Positions 1 to 6,900 of a stretch of DNA of 35,439 nt are shown in pieces. Where the stretch lies: the NCBI GenBank assembly GCA_009776305.1, contig WRLY01000006.1:1-35439 (forward strand). The letters run 5' to 3'. The first letter of the stretch is position 1. Every line of letters starts with the position of its first letter. The translations under genes and the position numbers were made by a program. The stretch is from Oscillospiraceae bacterium. Lineage in GTDB: Bacteria; Bacillota; Clostridia; Oscillospirales; Ruminococcaceae. The notes below the pieces were generated by a model. It was not told the origin of the DNA. It was given only the letters and a program-made list of their open reading frames with translations, and did not search any database.

Positions 1-374
1 AATCTGATTTGTGCGGTACTGCCCCTTGGAACGCTCACGTTGTCTGCACGGATTGCCGTAGGTGCGTTTCTGACTGTTAAGGTTACATCTCTTGAAACGC
101 CGCCAACAGTAGCCCTGATTGTCGCCGTTCCCTCTTTAAGCGCGGAAATCCTGCCCGAGCTGTTTACCGTAGCGACCGAAGTGTCGCTTGAACGCCAAGA
201 AATTGTGCCTGTGGAGTTGGTTCTTGTCGCGATCGTGAATGTTTCCCCAACACCCAAAGATAAAGACGATACGTTGAGTTGCAAGGTGGTTGAGGATTCC
301 GCCGCTACAACGGGGAAGACGAACATCGTCGCCGCGAGCGAAATCACCAGAAGTAAGTTTAAAATCTTTTTCAT
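1..374 (-). CDS. Secreted bacterial Ig-like (BIG2) protein, 3' end outside window
   Basis: Reading the minus strand from an ATG at 374 gives 124 codons without a stop up to the window edge. The protein starts MKKILNLLLVISLAATMF and runs into FPVVAAES, a typical signal peptide with a cleavage site near residue 25. It is followed by a BIG2-type domain: a strand with LSLGVGETFTI, then TGTISWRSSDTSVATV, SSGRISALKEGTATI and a final strand ending near residue 103, after which a second repeat appears to begin (ADNVSVPRGSTAQI). A ribosome site (AAGGAG, plus-strand 383-388) lies at good spacing from the ATG. BIG2 domains are common in adhesins and wall-bound proteins, so an exported surface role is likely; the function of the missing part is unknown. 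The plus-strand open frame over the same bases is a shadow. Confidence 0.85.
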   Translation of the reverse strand, partial: MKKILNLLLVISLAATMFVFPVVAAESSTTLQLNVSSLSLGVGETFTIATRTNSTGTISWRSSDTSVATVNSSGRISALKEGTATIRATVGGVSRDVTLTVRNAPTAIRADNVSVPRGSTAQIR

Positions 375-587
375 GAATTTTTCTCCTTACATTTTAAAAA
401 TTATAAAATCCCCCCATTTTGAACATGCTATAATTTTACCATATTTGTGCAATATTTACTATAGGATATATAATAATATATATCGGGGCGTTTTTATTTA
501 CTTTGCACGAAGGCTTGTTACGAAATGGTCACGCGACGGAAACGGGAAGAACAATTTTGTTTTTGTTGTTCCTTTTACGGCAGACAC

Positions 588-616
588 TTTACAAATTCAG
601 GTAAATGTTGTATAAT
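588..616 (+). promoter_or_regulatory. Sigma-A type promoter of the YjbR-STAS operon
   Basis: TTTACA at 588-593 and TATAAT at 611-616 are separated by 17 bases. The -10 is a perfect match and the -35 matches five of six bases. The gene start lies 28 bases downstream, with AAGGA at 633-637 as ribosome site. Confidence 0.8.
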
Positions 617-644
617 TATTATATAAAATAAAAAGGACGCAAAT

Positions 645-1034
645 ATGAACCGACAAGAGCTTATTGACTTTTGCCTTAGCCTGCCTTTTACCTATGAGGA
701 TTACCCTTTTGGTGACGAATGGTGCGTTATACGTCATCGCTCCAATAAAAAAAGCGCCGCGTTTATTTATGAAAAAAACGGCAAACTTTGCGTAAATCTC
801 AAATGCGAGCCGCTTGAAGCCGACTTTTTACGGCGGACGTTTGATAATGTAACGGCGGGTTATCATATGAATAAAACCCATTGGAACACGGTGGTTTTGG
901 ATAACGGGGACTTCTCGGGAAATATTGCGGCAGACGCTGAAATCAAGCGTATGATTGAAAACAGCTATAACTTAATTAAGCCGAAAAGGAAACCGCGGAA
1001 AACTGCCGTTGGGGGAGAAGAAAATCATGGATAA
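645..1034 (+). CDS. MmcQ/YjbR family protein
   Basis: This 129-residue protein matches the MmcQ/YjbR (DUF419) family, small CyaY-like-fold proteins often called DNA-binding although their role is not settled. Family features are the N-terminal helix NRQELIDFCLSLP, the motif DYPFGDEWCVIRH (about residues 19-32), a strand with LCVNLKCEP, and the C-terminal GYHMNKTHWNTVVLDNG (about 72-88), the family's usual W/N-rich block. The length is normal for the family. The basic tail KPKRKPRKT may help nucleic-acid contact, which is inference. Its stop codon overlaps the start of the STAS gene by eight bases, so translation of the two is probably coupled. It has its own promoter at 588-616. Confidence 0.85.
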   Translation: MNRQELIDFCLSLPFTYEDYPFGDEWCVIRHRSNKKSAAFIYEKNGKLCVNLKCEPLEADFLRRTFDNVTAGYHMNKTHWNTVVLDNGDFSGNIAADAEIKRMIENSYNLIKPKRKPRKTAVGGEENHG

Positions 1035-1353
1035 AGATTTATTGTTTAATGTTGATTATATTGAAAAAGACAATAATATGCTCTGCAAGGTTATTTTAAA
1101 AGGGAAAATCACCTCTGCGGGTTCGTACTTGCTTCAACACGGACTTGAAGCCGAAATAAGAGGCGGACAAAAGCATTTTATACTTAATATGCGAAATATT
1201 GAGTTTTTGAGCTCGGCAGGCATAAGGGTGCTATTGGACTTTCACAGGAGAGCAATGGAAAGCGGCGGCGGTTTTTTTATTGAGCAACCGTCGGAAAGCG
1301 TAGCCAATGTTTTAGGTATGACGGCGCTTGACGATATGCTTTTTAGGAAATAA
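1027..1353 (+). CDS. STAS-domain protein (anti-sigma factor antagonist-like)
   Basis: A single STAS domain of about 108 residues, similar in size and layout to SpoIIAA/RsbV anti-anti-sigma factors. The core motif LNMRNIEFLSSAGIRVLLDF carries the serine region phosphorylated by partner kinases in this family (the second Ser of SSAG). The C-terminal part ESVANVLGMTALDDML is the usual closing helix. I chose the ATG at 1027 because GGGGGAG at 1011-1017 is placed correctly for it; a TTG at 1009 would add six residues but lacks a site. It overlaps the end of the YjbR gene. No anti-sigma kinase or sigma factor lies nearby, so its partner is unknown; it may feed a kinase/phosphatase system elsewhere. 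Confidence 0.85.
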   Translation: MDKDLLFNVDYIEKDNNMLCKVILKGKITSAGSYLLQHGLEAEIRGGQKHFILNMRNIEFLSSAGIRVLLDFHRRAMESGGGFFIEQPSESVANVLGMTALDDMLFRK

Positions 1354-1384
1354 TATTATTAAATGTTATTTAATCATTAGGGAA

Positions 1385-1418
1385 ATCCCGTTTCACAAGA
1401 GTGAAACGGGATTTTTTT
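1385..1418 (+). terminator. Rho-independent terminator after the STAS gene
   Basis: A perfect 12-bp stem (ATCCCGTTTCAC with its complement) closes an AAGA loop and is followed by seven T residues. It separates the plus-strand operon from the convergent kinase gene, whose stop codon lies two bases further on. It may also act weakly in the other direction. Confidence 0.9.
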
Positions 1419-1419
1419 A

Positions 1420-2736
1420 TTATGGTACATTAAGCACGGCTTCAATTTGAAATAATCCTCCGTCACAGTTCAATTTTATGCTCCCGTCGTATTTTTCGGC
1501 AACGCGGCGAATATTTGTCAGCCCGAACCCGTGACCGGGCTTGGTAGAGGGTATGAAGTTGTTTTGAATTTTGACCGGCTCTTTTGTGGTATTTGAAGCC
1601 TTTATGTAAAAATAATTATTCTTAAAGTCTGAAACGGTTTTTATTTCTTTTGCGCCGTTCGTTATTTTTTCACAAGCCTCTATGGCGTTATCAAGCATAT
1701 TAAAGAGTAGTATACAAAGGTCAACAGCAGTTATTCCTGACGGGGGAATATGCCCGTCATGCTCGTATGTTATGCCGTTTTTTATACAAATATCATTCTT
1801 TTCATTTAACAAAGCGTCGGCGATAGAGTTACCCGTATCAAAGGTTTTCTGGGTCTCCTTAAAAGAAGACGTTAAATCTTCTATGTATTTTAAAGCTTCA
1901 ATATTGTTTTGGGATTCAATCATGGATTTAAGGCATAGCATGTGATTATTGTAATCATGTTTAAAAGCTCTCAAATCACTGTTCAGTTCTTCGATTTGCT
2001 CATAGTGCCTGATTTGTTTTTTTAATTGAAGGTCGAGAATAGAGGAAATGTTTTCGTAATATTTTCGTGAAACGGAGTTAAATAATAGGGATATAGTGGT
2101 TATGAGCAAAATTAGTATGTTTATTAAGGTGAAAAAAATTAAAAAAGGCGCTCTTAGTTCAATATGAAAAATTTCATCTATTTGACTTGCCGCAAGTCCG
2201 CCGCCGAAAAATATTATTATAAGCAATAACACATATATACGCTTAGGCATTAACGATATATTATTTTGTAAATTTTTTAGAATAATTCCCTTTCGGCAAA
2301 GTAGCATTGCCGTTATGCAGAGCAGATTAAAAAACAAAGAATAACCATACATCATTTCATAATGATATATATTAAATTGTTGAAAAAAACCGAAGATAAT
2401 GCCGGCAACAGAACGAAAAAGCGAATCGGAAAAAATATACAGCAAAAAAATATAACCTACTCTGCTTATTTTTGACCTTGTCAGTATTTTTACGGATATA
2501 AGAAGCGATGCGTAATAAACCGGCATAATAATTGCGGAATACGGTGCAATTATATCGGTAATTGTTGAAAAGGGAACGAAAGTTGATACTAGCACAAAAA
2601 AGGATAAAGCGCCCGCGTTTAAGCCGTTGATTTTTAAGTTTTTACAGCCCCATATTGTATCGCAGGTGAGTACAATATTAACGAGCATAGAAACCGACGC
2701 CGCTATTGATATGAGTACCACCTGAATAACACCCAT
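1420..2736 (-). CDS. AgrC-like GHKL sensor histidine kinase
   Basis: The first 220 or so residues are strongly hydrophobic with six or seven predicted membrane segments, as in peptide-sensing AgrC-type kinases. The cytoplasmic part begins with a coiled coil (about 225-256). The phosphoacceptor motif AFKHDYNNHM gives His260, followed by the N box LLFNMLDNAIEAC (about 343-355) and the glycine motif GHGFGLTNIRRVAEKYDGS (401-419). This is the GHKL kinase subclass that partners LytTR regulators. Its ATG comes one base after the stop codon of the LytTR gene, so the pair is one operon in the order regulator then kinase. No agrB-like protease and no standard agrD gene are visible, so the signal is unknown. 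The length of 438 residues is usual for AgrC-type kinases. Confidence 0.9.
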   Translation of the reverse strand: MGVIQVVLISIAASVSMLVNIVLTCDTIWGCKNLKINGLNAGALSFFVLVSTFVPFSTITDIIAPYSAIIMPVYYASLLISVKILTRSKISRVGYIFLLYIFSDSLFRSVAGIIFGFFQQFNIYHYEMMYGYSLFFNLLCITAMLLCRKGIILKNLQNNISLMPKRIYVLLLIIIFFGGGLAASQIDEIFHIELRAPFLIFFTLINILILLITTISLLFNSVSRKYYENISSILDLQLKKQIRHYEQIEELNSDLRAFKHDYNNHMLCLKSMIESQNNIEALKYIEDLTSSFKETQKTFDTGNSIADALLNEKNDICIKNGITYEHDGHIPPSGITAVDLCILLFNMLDNAIEACEKITNGAKEIKTVSDFKNNYFYIKASNTTKEPVKIQNNFIPSTKPGHGFGLTNIRRVAEKYDGSIKLNCDGGLFQIEAVLNVP

Positions 2737-2737
2737 G

Positions 2738-3448
2738 TCAGTTTACCTCAAAACAATATCTTTTTAAATAATCCGAATATTTGGACTTAAATTCTGTAAC
2801 CTTTGACCTGCTCAATGTTGCTTTTTCACCGTTACCAAGCCTTATTTCATAGCCTTTGCGTTCTTTTAAATGAGCCAAATTTATTATAAAAGACCTGTGA
2901 CATCTGAAAAACCGATTGGCGGGCAACTTAATTTCAAGCTCGGATAAAATACAGGGATATACTATTATTTTTTCACCAACGCGAATTAAGGAGCGTTTGT
3001 TTTTTGCTTCTATGTATATAATATCATCGTAGCTTATTCGCACTATTTTAGGTTTTTGGTTCAAAATCAAATAATCATTCCCGCTAAATGACTTTAAATA
3101 ATCATCGAGTGCTCTAAATAACTTTTTATCTTCAATTGGTTTGGTTAAAAATCTAAACGCGCTGACCTCAAAGCTTTCAAATACGGCGTTAGGATAGCTC
3201 GACAGGAATATAATAGCGGCTTTTTGATTATTTTCTCTGAGTATTCTGATTGTTTCAATACCGTTTAAATCACGCATTTTATAATCCATAAAGATTAAAT
3301 CATATTGTTTTTTACTTTCTATAAAAGAAAGCCCGTCGGAAAATTCATCAAAAACAAAAACCATAGCTCTATCTTCCGCATACAGTCGCAGTTTTTCTTT
3401 CAAGGTATTACGAAAAAATTTCTCGTCATCGCATATTGCTATATTCAT
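2738..3448 (-). CDS. AgrA-like LytTR response regulator
   Basis: The 236-residue protein has an N-terminal receiver (MNIAICDDEK acidic pocket, phosphoacceptor Asp55 in IFMDYKM, Lys103 in LTKP) and a C-terminal LytTR DNA-binding domain (about 127-230) with FFRCHRSFIINL and the terminal SRSKVTEFK. LytTR proteins bind direct or inverted short repeats in promoter DNA and usually control surface proteins, bacteriocins or quorum genes. A ribosome site GGGGGAGGAG precedes the ATG. It is the first gene of a two-gene operon with the GHKL kinase and has its own promoter at 3488-3516. An inverted repeat upstream (3563-3587) is a candidate binding site. Confidence 0.92.
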   Translation of the reverse strand: MNIAICDDEKFFRNTLKEKLRLYAEDRAMVFVFDEFSDGLSFIESKKQYDLIFMDYKMRDLNGIETIRILRENNQKAAIIFLSSYPNAVFESFEVSAFRFLTKPIEDKKLFRALDDYLKSFSGNDYLILNQKPKIVRISYDDIIYIEAKNKRSLIRVGEKIIVYPCILSELEIKLPANRFFRCHRSFIINLAHLKERKGYEIRLGNGEKATLSRSKVTEFKSKYSDYLKRYCFEVN

Positions 3449-3487
3449 TAAGAATCTCCTCCCCCATCGTTATTTAGCCGTTAATTT

Positions 3488-3516
3488 ATTTTAACATAAT
3501 TCGGCAAAAAAATCAA
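3488..3516 (-). promoter_or_regulatory. Promoter of the LytTR-kinase operon
   Basis: On the minus strand TTGATT (plus 3511-3516) and TAAAAT (plus 3488-3493) are 17 bases apart, with TG one base before the -10, an extended -10 element. The regulator gene starts about 40 bases downstream. Confidence 0.7.
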
Positions 3517-3562
3517 TAACTTTCGTTTGGCTCTCTTTTTTTGCGGTTTCGCTCTGAAATTA

Positions 3563-3587
3563 TAGACAAGATTCAGGTTTTTGTCTA
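3563..3587. promoter_or_regulatory. Inverted repeat, candidate regulator-binding site
   Basis: TAGACAA and TTGTCTA form a perfect 7-bp inverted repeat with an 11-base spacer. It lies between the LytTR operon promoter and the 11-codon ORF at 3623, in the right place to control either or both. I infer that the neighbouring LytTR protein binds here; nothing else in the sequence proves it. Confidence 0.45.
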
Positions 3588-3622
3588 AAGTTATGAACAA
3601 AAGCAGTAAGGGGGGGAGCGGA

Positions 3623-3658
3623 ATGTGGGATTGGTTTTTTAAGTTATTGCGTTCTTAA
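3623..3658 (+). CDS. Candidate 11-residue peptide gene beside the Agr-like pair
   Basis: A purine-rich ribosome site (eight-base GGGGGGAG run at 3611-3618) is followed five bases later by an ATG and a short frame that encodes MWDWFFKLLRS and stops at TAA (3656-3658). The frame is followed by a strong hairpin at 3683-3728, so promoter-proximal site, ORF and terminator form a complete tiny transcription unit. The peptide is aromatic and amphipathic, with one Asp, one Lys and one Arg. It lies divergent to an AgrA/AgrC-like pair that otherwise lacks a signal gene. It could be a signal peptide, a leader peptide or chance. I see no convincing -35/-10 directly upstream; LytTR-activated promoters often have a poor -35. 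Confidence 0.35.
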   Translation: MWDWFFKLLRS

Positions 3659-3682
3659 ATCCGGTATAATTATTACAGAAGC

Positions 3683-3732
3683 AAAGTATTCCGTATTTGG
3701 TATGAAAATGCCGGATACGGAATACTTTTATA
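3683..3732 (+). terminator. Long hairpin after the 11-codon ORF
   Basis: A perfect 14-bp stem (arms 3683-3696 and 3715-3728) continues through G-U and Watson-Crick pairs of the inner bases to a GAAA loop, giving about 21 paired positions. It is followed by TTTTATA, so it can act as an intrinsic terminator in the plus direction. Confidence 0.7.
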
Positions 3733-3860
3733 AAAAGCGGCAGACAGTGTTCAACAGGAAAGCTTTCACTCTAAAGAATATCTGCGGGAGAAACACCCTC
3801 GTGCGATAAAATCCTGTTTATAAGACTCTTTCCGGTTCATGAAGTATGGATTCTATTTAT
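3733..3860 (+). other. Intergenic stretch with a possible coding relic
   Basis: No gene is supported here. One frame (3734-3823) is open for 29 codons and ends in TAA, with a composition that looks protein-like (for example KEYLREKHPRAIKS), but it has no start codon or ribosome site. It may be the tail of a decayed gene, or chance. Confidence 0.25.
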
Positions 3861-3901
3861 AAAAACCCTATCCCGATTTTATAAATCGGGATAGGGTTTT
3901 T
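3861..3901 (-). terminator. Bidirectional terminator at the end of the giant surface gene
   Basis: A perfect 19-bp stem (3861-3879 with 3883-3901) closes a three-base loop, with runs of T at the outer end on both strands. It lies 16 bases beyond the stop codon of the minus-strand surface-protein gene. Confidence 0.9.
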
Positions 3902-3917
3902 ATTTTACCTGATTTTT

Positions 3918-6900
3918 CTAAGTTTCAAATTCCCCGTTTTCGCGTTTTCTGCTGTTGTAGATTCCGATTAGGGTGCAGGTAGCGATTGCTCCTGTTAATG
4001 CGATTCTGATAATTGTAATTGAGGCGTTTTCACCTGTGAAAGGATTACCGTCTCTTGCATTGCCAACAAAACTGCTTAAATTAGGACTGCTTAAATTAGA
4101 ACTGCCTCCTCCGCCTAAATTAGCGGCATTATTACCGCTACTGTTGCTGTTGCTGAATCTCATAGGTGCGGTTTCGGATAAAACATACATTGACGCGTGG
4201 GTAATTCTAATCGTAACAGAGCCGTTGGGATTCACCGTAAGAGAACCGTCAAGCGCTACATTTCCGTTTTCGCTTACGTAGAAAAGTCTGGCGTTTTGTG
4301 CGTTTATGCCGTTCTCTTTAAGCTGCGAGCTTGAAATCGAAAACGCTGCCTCAAAGCCGAACTCACCATGTGCGGCAGGAACAATAACGATACTGTTTGC
4401 GGCGATTTGCACCCCGCTGATATTAAGTTGATTGTAACTGCCTACAAAAACAACATTCATGTTAAGGTCAATAGTGCGGGCGTTGCTTGTGATTTTGGCG
4501 GGGTCAATTGAGATTACCAAATTGTTTTCAAGCTGAATCTGAACGGTTTTGCCGTTGGCTTTAATCGCCTGAAGGGTGTTTGCGCTTATTATAGTGCCTG
4601 TTCCGCTGTCAAGAACGACACGAGGGTTATTTTCACTCAGCGACTGTGTAACAAGCGAATTAAGGCTCTTGTTACCCGAAGCGCTTTCACCCGTACTGTC
4701 GTTTTGGTTATTGCCTGAACCTCCCGAGTCCGTATTATTGGTATTTGGGCTTGGCGAGGGATTGGGTGAAGGATTCGGCGGCGGGTTTGGCGATGGATTC
4801 GGCGGGGGCGGCGGCGGTTGATTCACCGTGACGGTCGCTTTGCCGGAAACTGTATTGTCAACTTCTGAAATAGCTGTTACTGTAAGCGTTGCGGAGGTTT
4901 CATTCGTAGCTACTGTAAGAACACCGCCGCTCGTAATAGCTGTGTTCATTCCGGTAGCGCCGCCTGAAACAGTCCAGGTTACGCTTTGGGAAGGGTTGTT
5001 TTGACCCGCTACAACTGCGCTGAACGTATGTGTCCCGCCCCTGTTCAAGGTAACTGTAGCCGGATTTACGGTGACAGAAGTTACTGTTATTACAGGAGGC
5101 TTGGGAGGGTCGGGCGGAGGCTCTGTTACCGTAACTATTGCAGAAGCCCATTTTGCAGGATTATCCGCTGATACGGCGTAAACAATAAACGGTATTAACG
5201 CCTGGTCTTGGTGTACGGTGAGCCTGCCCTCTTGATTTATGGTTGTATTCGGGTGTACATTGCCGTTAATACTCCATTCAACGTCCTGCGACGGAGAGTT
5301 TTCGCCTAAGACTGTCGCGGAGAACCCAAACTCCGTACCTCTCACAATGTTTACCGAAGTAGGATAAATAACCACGTCGGTTATTACAGGCGGTGGGCTT
5401 TTAAAATGCGCTGTTACGGTTACGTCTTCGGCAGGCATGATAAAGGCAGTTGTCGGGCTTTCTTCATCATCAAAGCTTACATCTTCGCTGTCAGCCGTCC
5501 ATTTGTCAAAGAGCTGTCCTTCGGGCGTGCTTGCGGTTATTTCGACCGTAACGCCCTCCTCAAATATACTGCCGTCACTTGTCCCACCGTATACGGTTAC
5601 AGTGTAAGTAGGCGTTGTAGGCTGGCTGAAAATCGCGTGTACTATGACGTTGCCGTTTGGCATGGTAAAATGAGTATCACGGGCGTTCCTGTCTGCGAAA
5701 ATTACGTCTGAGTTGTTTGTCGTCCAGTATGAGAATTCACGACCATCATAATCATCGCCTGCTTTTATTTCAACCAATGTACCTGCCTTGAAATAACCGT
5801 CGCCCGATTTGTTAGGTGCGTTACTCTCCACGGTTACTGTAAAAAGGTCAGGTTCGGGCGGCAGGTTGTCCCAAACCGCCGTTACTGTAACGTTGTTTGC
5901 AGGCATTTCAAATGTAGTAATCGAATTTTCCCCGTCTTCAAAGGTTACACCCGCGCTTATGGTATCCCACCTTACGAATTTGGTATTATTAAAAGTAGGC
6001 GTTCCCGCGTTTATTGTAACCGTTTCGCCGAAAGCGTATTCGCCGCCTCCGATGGCGTTTGTACTTCCGATACTGTTTACAGTGACGGTGTATTTAATAT
6101 CTTCAAATGTTGCCCTGATTTCTACATCATGTGAGGGCATTGTAAAAGTAGTTGTTTCGCTTTGAGAATTGGCTAAAGTTACGCCGCCGCTAACCACTTC
6201 CCATTCTTTAAATTGCTTTCCTGTGGGCGGGGAGCTTGTAGAACGTATTGTAACCGTCGTGTTTTCATAGAAACTGCTTCCGCCGTCAGCCGTGCCACCT
6301 GTTATTATTAGGTTGTATTGGGGTATATCATCGAAAACAGCCGTTATGGCTACAGCGTTCGAGGGCATTATAAAGGTAGTTGTAGCGTTGTTACGGTCAG
6401 CTAACGTTGCACCGCCTGAAACCACAGCCCATTCTTTAAATTGCTTTCCTGTGGGCGGTTCTCCCGCTTCTATTGTAACTGTAGCGCCGCCCGCGTAATA
6501 GCCGCCTCCGTCGCCGCCGCTTACAGTCACCTGAAAGGTATCAGGTTCGGTCTGCCCGAAATTAGCTGTGATTGTTACATTGCTTGCGGGCATTGTAAAG
6601 GTTGTGTCTGCACTGCTCTTGTTATTGAAAACCACGCCCTCAACGTTTGCCGTCCATTCGATGAAAAGCATACCCTGCGGCGGGTTGTCGGCGCTGATAG
6701 ATATTACATCGCCCTCATAGAAAGGCGCACTGCTTAAAGATTGGTTTGTTCCGTGTTCCATTGTAACAGTGTATGTAGGTACATCTTCAAAAACAGCCGT
6801 TACGGTTACAGCGTTGCGCGGCATTGTAAAGGTAGTCGCGGGTTGGGTTGCGTCTGTCAAAAGCACGCCCGCGCTGACGGTTTCCCACCTGACGAATTGC

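Noticed and set aside
40-615. Long open frame on the plus strand across the left edge
   Set aside because: It is the shadow of the minus-strand Ig-like gene, which has a signal peptide and ribosome site; its right end runs through non-coding AT-rich DNA and the YjbR promoter.
3660-3672. TATAAT at 3665-3670 as a promoter
   Set aside because: The -10 is perfect, but no -35 is found at 16-18 bases, and it lies just after the short ORF and before its hairpin.
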